Origin: Opitutales bacterium UBA5694
Lineage (GTDB): Bacteria; Verrucomicrobiota; Verrucomicrobiia; Opitutales; Opitutaceae
Direction of reading: 5' to 3'
Length of the DNA: 64,000 nt
NCBI GenBank assembly: GCA_002420185.1
Contig: DIHO01000012.1
Location: 110,581 to 174,580, forward strand
Position numbers and translations under genes: made by a program. Shown here piece by piece: positions 27,651 to 35,898 of the stretch (position 1 is the first letter of the stretch; every line of letters begins with the position of its first letter). The notes below the pieces were generated by a model that worked only from the letters and a program-made list of their open reading frames with translations, ran no database searches and was not told the origin of the DNA.

Positions 27651-28769
27651 TTATATTAGTATACGATCTCTGGATACGACTTCCCAGTAGATATTGGATT
27701 TCCCTTTGGTCGCGACAACGACCTTATTGTGAAGAGCGACGGTGGGGCAGATGTGTCGAGGTATGCCGTAGATGACGTTGCCGACGGAAAGGTTGGCTGC
27801 TTTGTCCGTTTCGATAACGAGGTGTTCCTCGCTTTGGGCAACGAAGGCAGCATCTTCCAGTCCCAGTAGGCGGACACGAGGGTGGGGCATTTCGGCGGCG
27901 ACCGATTTGTGGCCAATGTCGAGGCACACAAGGTTTTCTGATGGCTTGCTCAAAACTCGAGTTAGTAGAAAGGCGGCGTGTTGAAAGGGGAGATCTGGAA
28001 AGGCGTCACCGTATCCAAAATCCCATAGAATGGTTGTGCCTGGACTAAGGTCAATGCCCTCTCGCCTAGCATGAATTGGAAACGTGGGACTTCCTCCAGC
28101 GATGATATTGGGAATTGGAAAGGCGGATTTTTCTAGTGAATCGATGAAGGCATCAACGGCCTCCCATGCGTGTCGGCAATTTTCCGTGCGGTCGCCAATG
28201 TTCGAATCGCGAATGTGGCCATCATAGACATGCAGGCCACCCAGAACGACCGACTTACTTTGATATACGTTTTGGTAGAGTTTTTTGGCGGCTTCACCTG
28301 GAACAATCCCAGTGCGATTCATGCCACAGTTTATATCCAGGTAGATCCCGAGGTTTACTCCCGATTGATCGCAAAGTGTCTCGATCGTTTTGAGGGTTTC
28401 AGAATTATCTACGAGAGTGGAGAAGCACGTATCCGGATACTCCTTCGACAGCTTGATAAGACTCTCTGTAATCGGGCCAACCGGCTGCATCGCTAGCAAA
28501 ATGTCTTTGGCCCGGCAGTTGAGAAGCATTTGCATTTCTGCTAGTGTGGCACACTTGAACTTCCGCACTCCTTGTTCCTGCTGTAGTGCGACGACTTCGG
28601 CCATTTTGTGGGACTTGACATGCGGCCTGAGTCGTTCGGGTCCAGCCGCGAGTTTGATCATGAGCTTGATGTTAGCCCGGATTTTTTCTGGAAATATTAA
28701 GAGTGAGGGTGAGGGGACGCCTTCAATTTGGGAGGGCTCGGGAAACTCGTAGCCATGAGATTTTACCAT
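27651..28769 (-). CDS. PLP-dependent D-threonine aldolase / D-serine dehydratase-like enzyme
   Basis: Fold-III PLP enzyme (alanine racemase-like barrel plus C-terminal beta domain) of 372 residues from the ATG at 28769. The PLP lysine is in RPHVKSHKMAEV near residue 55, followed by CATLAEMQMLL. Barrel landmarks are LDINCGMNRTGI, GLHVYDGHIRDSN and the phosphate-binding AGGSPTFPIH. The C-terminal metal-binding region has the HxxxC-like arrangement in YGIPRHICPTVALHNKVVV. Members cleave D-threonine and related D-3-hydroxyamino acids to glycine and aldehyde, or dehydrate D-serine. It is divergent from the DUF1592 gene at 29032. Cytosolic; no signal peptide. Confidence 0.87.
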   Translation of the reverse strand: MVKSHGYEFPEPSQIEGVPSPSLLIFPEKIRANIKLMIKLAAGPERLRPHVKSHKMAEVVALQQEQGVRKFKCATLAEMQMLLNCRAKDILLAMQPVGPITESLIKLSKEYPDTCFSTLVDNSETLKTIETLCDQSGVNLGIYLDINCGMNRTGIVPGEAAKKLYQNVYQSKSVVLGGLHVYDGHIRDSNIGDRTENCRHAWEAVDAFIDSLEKSAFPIPNIIAGGSPTFPIHARREGIDLSPGTTILWDFGYGDAFPDLPFQHAAFLLTRVLSKPSENLVCLDIGHKSVAAEMPHPRVRLLGLEDAAFVAQSEEHLVIETDKAANLSVGNVIYGIPRHICPTVALHNKVVVATKGKSNIYWEVVSRDRILI

Positions 28770-29031
28770 TTTTGGTGAAAAGAAAATTGGTGCGAAGTGG
28801 GTGTGAAGACCTGTCAAAAAGCGATTTTTCTGGAATATTTTGTGAGGAGATCAGTACCGTCTAAAAAGGTATTCGGAAATGGGTATAGCTCCAGCTGTGT
28901 TTAATCCGCCAATAAAAAGTCGTTTTAATACAATGTCGAGATGTCCATTTGCTGAGCAGGTAGAAAAAACTTCTTTCAAAGGGGAGTATGTCGTCCTTAA
29001 GGTTATTGATCGATTTACCTTGATTGTGGTC

Positions 29032-31482
29032 ATGTTATCATCGAACCGAAGTTTTCGAAACGTCAGTATCGCCGCTGTTTTATCGGGCCTGTCTGGCTCT
29101 GCTATATTTGGAAACTCGTTTTCATACGATAAGGAGGTTGCCCCAATTTTGGAGAAATATTGCGTGACCTGCCACGGTCCGGATGAGCAGGAAAACAATC
29201 TGCGCGTGGACACGCTCAATCGGGATTTTATCAATGGTCGCGACGGGGAAACTTGGCACGATATGTATGATGTCCTGATTCTGGGTGACATGCCGCCGGA
29301 GGATGAGCCACAACCCACAGAAACTGAGCGGCAGACCATTGTCGATTGGATAACGGCTAGTCTCGAGCATGCATCCGAGGTCAAGCGAGCGACTGGAGGG
29401 CGGGGGGTTATCAGGCGGCTTACCCGCTACGAATACAATAACACGCTTTCAGATTTGCTAGGTGTGGAGTTGGACTACGCCAAGAATCTGCCTCCGGAAA
29501 CTGCAGGGCCGCGAGGGTTTCAAAACGATGGTTCGATTATGGGAATGTCGGGCATGCAGTTGGAGTACTATTTGGAAGCAGCACGAATGGGATTGGATGT
29601 TGCTTTAGTCGAAGGGATGCAACCAGAACGGTTCTACCACTTTGGCACCTGCAACGTCGACCGACGCTGGAATGCGAAAATCGAGAAGGTTCACACAAAC
29701 AAGATTCAGCCCGGCAATGCGTTTATGACGCGGATGATGGAGTACCCAACCGAAGGACCGGTCACGGTGCGGGTGAAAGCCCATGCAAGAATACCGGATG
29801 GCAAAGGGCCGCCTCGAATGCGAGTACGCATGGGGCTTCGAGCCGACACCTACATTCCAGGTGGACAAGTAGGAAAGGATATTGATATTTGGGCGACGGA
29901 GGAATCTCCGGGAGTCTATGAGTTTAAGGGACGGCTGGAGCAGTTTAAGAGCGTTCTGGAAACGCCCTCCAATTTCCCTGGGCTCATGATTACCGTGCAA
30001 AACGTTTACGACGACGGCTCGGACAAAATAGATGTGCTGGACCTTCGGCTCGGAGATCAGGAGCGCGAGTTAAACAAGCCCGATCCCGAACAACCATGGC
30101 TTGTGGTGGACTGGGTGGAATTCGTCGCTCCTGACCATGCTGTTTGGCCCCCTGAGTATCACCAGCAAATCCTTTTTGCCGGAACCGAGGCTCCCAAGGA
30201 CGAGGTTGCCTACGCGGAGGAAGTGTTACGCCGCTTTATGGGAAGGGCCTATCGGCGACCGGCAACTGATGAGGAGGTCGCTGAGCCACTGCAGTTTTTC
30301 AAGGACATTCGGAACCAGTACGGTTCGTTCACTGAATCGATTAAGCAGTCCTTGGCGATGGTGCTTATCTCGCCGCAATTTCTTTATTTAGTGGAGCCTA
30401 CCGACGAGAATAGGGGAGCCCGATCTTTGACGGCCCATGAAGTAGCGTCGCGAATGTCCTACTTTCTGTGGAGCACGATGCCGGATGAGGCACTTTTCAA
30501 ATTGGCCGAAAGCGGCCGACTCCTCAAGCCCCGAACCCTAAAGATGGAGGTGCAACGCATGTTAGGCGACCCGCGCTCGGAACGGTTTGTTGGCCAATTC
30601 ACCGAGCAATGGCTCGATCTGCGGGCCTTAGATCGCGTCGCGGTCAATCCCGAGTTCTATCCGAAATTCAACAGTCGGGTGATGGCGGATATGCGGCGGG
30701 AAACCGAAGCGTTTTTCGAAGAGATCCTTCGTAACGATGTTTCGGCGCTCAATTTCCTCGATTCGGACTTTACCATGCTCAACGAGCGCTTGGCGAAGCA
30801 CTATGGGATCGAGGGGGTGGTGGGCACGGAAATGTCGCGGGTGCCTCTTGCTGAGAATTCGCGTCGTGGCGGTTTGCTTACTCAAGCGAGCATGTTGGTG
30901 GGTAATTCCACAGGTGAGGATTCCCATCCCATTAATCGAGCTGTCTGGATTCTAGAGCGAATCCTAGACGACCCTCCGTCACCCCCTCCTGCTAGCGTGC
31001 CAGAGCTAGATCCAGAGACGCCCGGATTCGCTCAACTGCCTTTGAAGGAGCAACTGGCCGTTCATCGTGACAAGACTGCCTGTATTAGCTGCCATAGGAA
31101 GATCGACCCGTGGGGGATACCCTTGGAGGAATTCGATGCTACCGGATTATATCGATCGGAATCGCTTCGGCTCACATCCAAGGAAAAGGGCGGGACGCGG
31201 ACTGAAAAAGCATTTGCCCCAGTTAAGGCGTTCGACATGATGCCGGATGGTACCTCGATCGATGGAGCGGAGTCGCTCAAAGCCTACCTCCTAGATCAGC
31301 GTCGGCGCGATTTTGCGAGAGCCCTTGTGGTGAAGCTTACCTCTTACGGATTAGGTAGAACACTTGAATTTACGGATGAGCCCATCGTTGAGGATCTGAC
31401 CGACCAATTTGAGGAGCGAGATTATCGGCTGGATTATCTCATCGAATCTATTGTACTATCTGAACTGTTTCTAACTCGTTAG
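29032..31482 (+). CDS. DUF1592/DUF1588 cytochrome-like protein (second copy)
   Basis: Second DUF1592-type protein, 816 residues from the ATG at 29032, which leads into a weak signal sequence (FRNVSIAAVLSGLSGSAIFG). The frame upstream to 28879 is unlikely to be used. A c-type haem-like site CVTCHGPDEQENN is at residues 44-47, followed by DUF1587 (RRLTRYEYNNTLSDLLGVEL), DUF1592 (RMSYFLWSTMPDEALFKLAE), DUF1588 (SRRGGLLTQASMLVGNSTGE) and the late CISCHRKIDPWGIPLEEFDA site with DUF1585. It differs substantially from the copy at 22527. It is followed after 18 bases by a DUF1552 gene, the usual order, and both are probably co-transcribed. Confidence 0.9.
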   Translation: MLSSNRSFRNVSIAAVLSGLSGSAIFGNSFSYDKEVAPILEKYCVTCHGPDEQENNLRVDTLNRDFINGRDGETWHDMYDVLILGDMPPEDEPQPTETERQTIVDWITASLEHASEVKRATGGRGVIRRLTRYEYNNTLSDLLGVELDYAKNLPPETAGPRGFQNDGSIMGMSGMQLEYYLEAARMGLDVALVEGMQPERFYHFGTCNVDRRWNAKIEKVHTNKIQPGNAFMTRMMEYPTEGPVTVRVKAHARIPDGKGPPRMRVRMGLRADTYIPGGQVGKDIDIWATEESPGVYEFKGRLEQFKSVLETPSNFPGLMITVQNVYDDGSDKIDVLDLRLGDQERELNKPDPEQPWLVVDWVEFVAPDHAVWPPEYHQQILFAGTEAPKDEVAYAEEVLRRFMGRAYRRPATDEEVAEPLQFFKDIRNQYGSFTESIKQSLAMVLISPQFLYLVEPTDENRGARSLTAHEVASRMSYFLWSTMPDEALFKLAESGRLLKPRTLKMEVQRMLGDPRSERFVGQFTEQWLDLRALDRVAVNPEFYPKFNSRVMADMRRETEAFFEEILRNDVSALNFLDSDFTMLNERLAKHYGIEGVVGTEMSRVPLAENSRRGGLLTQASMLVGNSTGEDSHPINRAVWILERILDDPPSPPPASVPELDPETPGFAQLPLKEQLAVHRDKTACISCHRKIDPWGIPLEEFDATGLYRSESLRLTSKEKGGTRTEKAFAPVKAFDMMPDGTSIDGAESLKAYLLDQRRRDFARALVVKLTSYGLGRTLEFTDEPIVEDLTDQFEERDYRLDYLIESIVLSELFLTR

Positions 31483-31486
31483 GTAT

Positions 31487-31493
31487 AGGAGGG
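31487..31493 (+). promoter_or_regulatory. Shine-Dalgarno site of the DUF1552 gene
   Basis: AGGAGGG ends 7 bases before the ATG at 31501. It is one of the few strong ribosome binding sites visible in the window; most genes here have none, or rely on overlap with the preceding stop codon. Confidence 0.7.
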
Positions 31494-31500
31494 CGTTAAT

Positions 31501-32847
31501 ATGGCAGACAAATCATGGCACATAAATCGTAGAACTTTTCTCAAGGGGACAGGTGTCGCCCTGGCCTTGCCTCTCTTAGACTGTATGCGAACTCCCGCCC
31601 ACGCGAGGAAATCAGCGGGAGCGGGACTGCCCAAAAGACTCTGTGCGATCCACTTCCCCTACGGTGCCAGTGTGCCCGCTGAAGATCACGTAGATCGCGA
31701 ATGGGGATGGTTCCCTGTTCGAGAAGGATCCGGATTTCGTTTCACGAAGGTGCTGCAGTCACTGAAGCCTCTTCGTAAGTACACGACCATGATTGGCGGG
31801 CTTTCGCATCCGACCGGCCGTCACATTGGCGGGCATGATACGGGCGATATATTCCTTACCGGCGCGGACTTTAGCGGGGCGAATTTCACAAACACGGTTT
31901 CGTTCGATCAAATTGCGGCGACCAAGATTGGCCACGAAACACGCTTTGCGTCGCTAGCACTCTCCAGCGATGGGGGCATCGGAATGCCGACGCGTTCTAA
32001 GACGCTTTCCTTTACCCAATCGGGCCAGCCGATCCCCGGCTTGGATAAACCACAGCAGATCTTCGACAGTCTCTTCGGAATTGATGGGGGAACGATCGCT
32101 GAACGACGACGGCGTCTTGAAACCGAGACAAGCTTGCTGGACCGGGTGTTGGATCAGTCCAAGTCCCTGCGCAACAAGCTGGGCAAGCAAGATCAAGAAA
32201 AATATGACGAGTACTTGACCTCCGTTCGCGACATAGAACAGCGGGTGGTTCGAAGTCAGGAGTGGCTGGATATTCCCAAGCCAAAGGTTGATGCGTCTGA
32301 GCTCAATCTGGAGGTTACTCAAGAGGCACCTTTGGAGTATATGGAGACCATGTACGATCTCATTTATTTGGCGTTTAGAACCGATTCGACAAGAGCCATT
32401 ACATATATGCTCGGAGCGATGAACGGCGAAACTTCGAACCAGTTCTCCAAGGCGTTGGGATTGGGCAGTCAGCACGAGCTCGCTCACGGAGCGGGCAAGC
32501 CGGGTGGGTTCATCCGCCAGGGTACTTGGAATATCTGTTTAGCCGAAAACCTGGCTCGCTTTCTGCAAAAGATGGCAGACACGCCAGAGGGAGACGGTAG
32601 TTTGCTCGACAATACGACGGTACTGTTTGGCACTTCCAATAGTCGCACGCACAATAATCACAACTATCCACTTATATTGGCGGGTGGCGGTAATATGGGC
32701 TTCAAACACAACCAGTACCTCACCTACGAAAAAGACGGTGATGATGTGGCTATGTCTAACTTGCTCTTTACGATGCTTAATCGTATGGATATAACTGATA
32801 CGGGATTCTCGGATAGCCAGTGTGATCTATCGGAGCTGTACGTTTGA
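31501..32847 (+). CDS. DUF1552 family protein, Tat-exported (second copy)
   Basis: DUF1552 protein of 448 residues with a twin-arginine signal (NRRTFLKGTGVALALPLLDC). Family landmarks: LRKYTTMIGGLSHPTGRHIG, DTGDIFLTGADFSG, SFDQIAATKIGHETRFASL, the DQEKYDEYLTSVRDIEQRV helix, and VLFGTSNSRTHNNHNYPLIL with conserved His residues. It is shorter in the middle than the copy at 25217 but otherwise parallel to it. It is preceded by a DUF1592 gene and a clear ribosome binding site. Function unknown; periplasmic partner of the DUF1592 protein is inferred from constant co-occurrence. Confidence 0.9.
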   Translation: MADKSWHINRRTFLKGTGVALALPLLDCMRTPAHARKSAGAGLPKRLCAIHFPYGASVPAEDHVDREWGWFPVREGSGFRFTKVLQSLKPLRKYTTMIGGLSHPTGRHIGGHDTGDIFLTGADFSGANFTNTVSFDQIAATKIGHETRFASLALSSDGGIGMPTRSKTLSFTQSGQPIPGLDKPQQIFDSLFGIDGGTIAERRRRLETETSLLDRVLDQSKSLRNKLGKQDQEKYDEYLTSVRDIEQRVVRSQEWLDIPKPKVDASELNLEVTQEAPLEYMETMYDLIYLAFRTDSTRAITYMLGAMNGETSNQFSKALGLGSQHELAHGAGKPGGFIRQGTWNICLAENLARFLQKMADTPEGDGSLLDNTTVLFGTSNSRTHNNHNYPLILAGGGNMGFKHNQYLTYEKDGDDVAMSNLLFTMLNRMDITDTGFSDSQCDLSELYV

Positions 32848-33069
32848 GGTAGCGGTTCTGCATCATTGAGAAAACTAGAATCGGTTCCGAGCGATGATCT
32901 GCTTTAGGCTGTCCTTTAAGTCCTTGCCCGTCGGATGCTCTTATTGGCGACGAAGCGGTAATGGACTATTTGGGTTTTGAAAGGTAGGCAAGGGATATCG
33001 AGATGAAAGTTTTTACGAGAAGACTCATATGCCAGTGCCCCCATTTGTCGGGGCGATATATGATAACAG

Positions 33070-33098
33070 AATCGCGGCACAAAGCCGCTCCTACAGGA
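33070..33098. repeat. REP-like hairpin ending in CTCCTACAGG
   Basis: GCGGC at 33074-33078 pairs with GCCGC at 33084-33088, followed by TCCTACAGG. The GTAGGAGC-type tail is the hallmark of REP sequences known from Pseudomonas and others. It lies about 100 bases before the epimerase start, within an upstream open frame that I do not count as coding. Confidence 0.55.
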
Positions 33099-33197
33099 AT
33101 AGGCAATGATTTCCACCGTTGGGCGAGTGCTTGCCTTCTACCGCTTATTTGGGTGGATTCAGATAACGCAGCACAATGCAAGCGTTGGTCATGTTTA

Positions 33198-34145
33198 ATG
33201 TCAGTTTTTTCGCTTTTGTTGGGAGTGGCGGTTTTTCCAATTACATCTTTTGGTTCCGAGATTGTATCGATTGAGAACGATACTTTACGGGTTTCGATTA
33301 ATTCCCAAGGAGCGGAGCTATGGAGTATACGTCACAAGGAATCAGATACGGAATATATGTGGCAAGGGGATCCTGATTATTGGGTGAATCGAGCTCCAGT
33401 GATGTTTCCTGTAAATGTTCGTTTCAGACACAACCGTTTTACATACAAGGGAAATTCCTACGAGATTCCAAAAATGGGGATGGCGGTCTATTCAGACTTT
33501 GAGGTTGAGAAAAGTCGGGATGGTAAGTCGGTTGTTTTTTTACTTAGATCGAATGAGGAAACTCATAAGCGATACCCGTTTGATTTTGTCTTCAAGGTGA
33601 TTTACCGATTGAAGGGAAATCGATTAACCAACGAGTTTGCTATAGAGAACGAAGGAGGTGAAACCATGTACTTTGCTACGGGGGGTCACCCGGGATTTAA
33701 CTGTCCATTTGTGGATGGCAGGGATCGGAGTGATTATCAGATTAGCTTTTCGAGGAAATTGTCGGTAAAACGTAGTAAAATTACGGATAGTTTGATTCAG
33801 AAAGCGGAGGTACCCTTTTTGAATAACGAAGACTCTTTTACTTTGGACGATTCCCGCATCCCCAATGGGGGAATGTTTCAGAAAGACATGAAAGCGAGAA
33901 AGATTAGTATCGGGAGGACAGGGGAAGCACCATACCTAACGCTAGATTTGGGTGATTTTCCCAACGTTAATCTCTGGTCCCCTCCAGGGATGCCCTTTGT
34001 CTGTATCGAGCCGATGGTGAGCCATCACGATCTGGAGGATTCGCCGATGGACATCGAGGAAAAGTCTTATTTGATTTCCTTAGAGTCGGGAACAGCAAAA
34101 CGGTACGCATTCTCAGTGATTGTTAACCACAACGGGACTTTGTAG
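33198..34145 (+). CDS. exported aldose 1-epimerase family protein
   Basis: Galactose-mutarotase-like protein of about 315 residues. I start at the ATG at 33198, which leads directly into a signal peptide (SVFSLLLGVAVFPITSFG); the longer frame upstream contains a REP-like hairpin. Sequence marks are SINSQGAELWSIRHKESDTE, YMWQGDPDYWVNRAPVMFPV, the GNSYEIPKMGMAVYSDFEVE segment with a substitution in the usual HGF/HGxxR region, and FATGGHPGFNCPF with the conserved His. The members of this LacX/YeaD-like branch interconvert sugar anomers, and a periplasmic one could feed the sugar ABC transporter encoded next. The catalytic Glu cannot be assigned with confidence. Confidence 0.83.
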   Translation: MSVFSLLLGVAVFPITSFGSEIVSIENDTLRVSINSQGAELWSIRHKESDTEYMWQGDPDYWVNRAPVMFPVNVRFRHNRFTYKGNSYEIPKMGMAVYSDFEVEKSRDGKSVVFLLRSNEETHKRYPFDFVFKVIYRLKGNRLTNEFAIENEGGETMYFATGGHPGFNCPFVDGRDRSDYQISFSRKLSVKRSKITDSLIQKAEVPFLNNEDSFTLDDSRIPNGGMFQKDMKARKISIGRTGEAPYLTLDLGDFPNVNLWSPPGMPFVCIEPMVSHHDLEDSPMDIEEKSYLISLESGTAKRYAFSVIVNHNGTL

Positions 34146-34165
34146 GGAGTTAGGCTGCCTGGGAC

Positions 34166-34220
34166 CGCCAAGCCCCAGCACGGTAGCAATCGTTAGTGTT
34201 TGCCAAGCTGGGGCGTGGCG
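34166..34220. repeat. inverted repeat with 14-base arms
   Basis: Arm 34166-34179 (CGCCAAGCCCCAGC) pairs with 34207-34220 (GCTGGGGCGTGGCG) with a single mismatch, around a 27-base spacer. It starts 20 bases after the epimerase stop, preceded by TTGTAGGGA, so it could be both a REP-like element and a stop signal for that gene. Confidence 0.6.
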
Positions 34221-34254
34221 TTCGCGGGGATCGAGCTATCTATTAATGCAGGCA

Positions 34255-34312
34255 CGATGCCGCGTTGGTTGAGCTTCTAACGCGGACTGCCGGACCGTCA
34301 GCCCTTACCTTG
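34255..34312 (+). repeat. hairpin repeat upstream of the ABC operon (left copy)
   Basis: CCGCGTT at 34260-34266 pairs with AACGCGG at 34279-34285 around GGTTGAGCTTCT, followed by ACTGCCG and, further on, a TACCT. A second copy with compensating base changes (CCACGTT ... AGCGTGG) and the same loop is at 38674-38732, in the same orientation. The two copies bracket the sugar ABC transporter. Confidence 0.65.
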
Positions 34313-34378
34313 GGTTTTCTCAAAGCTTGCTCTTGCTTGGCAATTTCTGATAGCGGTGACGAGTTCGTTTATTTCGCT

Positions 34379-35887
34379 ATGCCCGCTAATGTTGTAGATT
34401 CTCTAACACCCGTCCTTGAGATGAAGCAAATCGTGAAGGCATTTCCAGGAGTAAAGGCTTTGAAAGGAGTGTCGCTGAAGTTGAAAAAGGGGGAGGCATT
34501 GGGTTTGGTTGGGGAGAATGGAGCTGGAAAAAGTACGCTCATAAAAACGCTCGGTGGCGTTCACTTGCCAGAATCTGGAGAAATAAGAGTAGGGGGGCAA
34601 TGTGTGTCACTCAACACGCCATCCATTTCTCAGTCGCACGGAATCGCGATCATCTATCAGGAGTTTAATTTAGCCACAAATCTTACTTCTAGTGAAAACC
34701 TTTTTTTAGGCAAAGAAGTGACGCGAAATGGATTTATCAACCACCGTCGTGAGGAGGATCTGACTCGCGAGCTATTTTATCGCTTGGGGATGGATATTGA
34801 TCCGCGAGCGAAATGTGGGGATCTAACGGTTGCGGAACAGCAGACCGTAGAAATTGCGCGGGCTTTAGCGGCAGATGCTCAGATAATTGTAATGGATGAG
34901 CCGACCGCGGCGCTCAGCAAGCAAGAGGTCGACAAGCTTTTAGCTATAATCGAGGATTTAAAGCGGGAGGGAATATCGATCATCTACATCAGCCACCGGC
35001 TGGAGGAAGTCTTTGCGATTGCCGATAGAATTACGGTCTTACGCGATGGTAAGAGCGTTGGTGAATCGGCTACATCCGATTTATCTAAAAACCAGCTTAT
35101 TGAATGGATGGTGGGTCGTCCCATGGAGGAGGAGTTCCCGAAGCGAAAAGTAGGCCGGGGACCTGTATGCTTGAAAGTGGAAGGACTGTCACGGGGTTGT
35201 GCCGTGCAGGATGTTAGTTTCGAACTCCATGAGGGTGAAGTTTTGGGACTGGCCGGGCTTGTGGGGTCTGGAAGAACCGAAACGGCTCGATTGTTGTTTG
35301 GAGCGGATCCGGCAGATTCAGGATCAATCTTCTTGAAGGGGGCTAAAATTGATTTGGGAAATCCGAGGGATTCTATAAAGCGTGGAATCTGTTTGTTGAC
35401 GGAGGATCGGAAAGAGCAGGGTTTGATTCTTATTCATTCGTCTGTCGAAAATTTTGGACTACCCAATCTCAAAGAGTTCCAAGAAAGCGGCTTCATTAGT
35501 CAAGGTGCGGAAGTCGAAGCATTCAAGGGCTATGTCAACAGTTTGAAAATCAGGCTATCCAATCCTTCTCGGAAAGTAGTGGAACTCTCTGGAGGAAATC
35601 AGCAAAAAGTTGTAATTGCAAAGTGGTTACATCGTAATGCGGATATTTTTATTTTCGATGAACCCACACGAGGTATTGACGTTGGGGCCAAATACGAAAT
35701 TTATCTGTTGATCAACCAACTCGTGAAAGGGGGCAAATCGGTTCTATTGATAAGCAGCGAACTTCCCGAAGTTATAGGAATGTCTGACCGGATAATCGTG
35801 ATGAAAGAGGGACGTATTCAGGGTGAAGTTAATGATGCCCAGCGAGCTTCTCAGGAGGAAGTGTTGGAATTGGCTCTAGGAGAATAG
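34379..35887 (+). CDS. sugar ABC transporter ATP-binding protein (RbsA/MglA type)
   Basis: Double ATPase of 502 residues from the ATG at 34379 (MPANVVDSLTPVLEMKQIVK); the open frame upstream covers the hairpin repeat and is discarded. First half: Walker A GENGAGKST, signature LTVAEQQTVEIARAL, Walker B IIVMDEPTAALS and the switch His in ISHRLEEV. Second half: a degenerate Walker A (GLVGSGRTE), then TEDRKEQG, the signature LSGGNQQKVVIAKWL and Walker B IFIFDEPTRGID. This is the standard arrangement of carbohydrate ABC importers of the ribose/galactose class. It energises the permease encoded 11 bases downstream. Specificity cannot be told; pentoses, galactose and other monosaccharides are possible. 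Confidence 0.93.
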   Translation: MPANVVDSLTPVLEMKQIVKAFPGVKALKGVSLKLKKGEALGLVGENGAGKSTLIKTLGGVHLPESGEIRVGGQCVSLNTPSISQSHGIAIIYQEFNLATNLTSSENLFLGKEVTRNGFINHRREEDLTRELFYRLGMDIDPRAKCGDLTVAEQQTVEIARALAADAQIIVMDEPTAALSKQEVDKLLAIIEDLKREGISIIYISHRLEEVFAIADRITVLRDGKSVGESATSDLSKNQLIEWMVGRPMEEEFPKRKVGRGPVCLKVEGLSRGCAVQDVSFELHEGEVLGLAGLVGSGRTETARLLFGADPADSGSIFLKGAKIDLGNPRDSIKRGICLLTEDRKEQGLILIHSSVENFGLPNLKEFQESGFISQGAEVEAFKGYVNSLKIRLSNPSRKVVELSGGNQQKVVIAKWLHRNADIFIFDEPTRGIDVGAKYEIYLLINQLVKGGKSVLLISSELPEVIGMSDRIIVMKEGRIQGEVNDAQRASQEEVLELALGE

Positions 35888-35898
35888 GTGCTCGCACA

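Noticed and set aside
33003..33197. N-terminal extension of the epimerase-like protein
   Set aside because: The extra 65 codons cover a REP-like hairpin and end just before a clear signal peptide.
34265..34378. N-terminal extension of the ABC ATPase
   Set aside because: It begins inside the hairpin repeat; family homology starts after the ATG at 34379.
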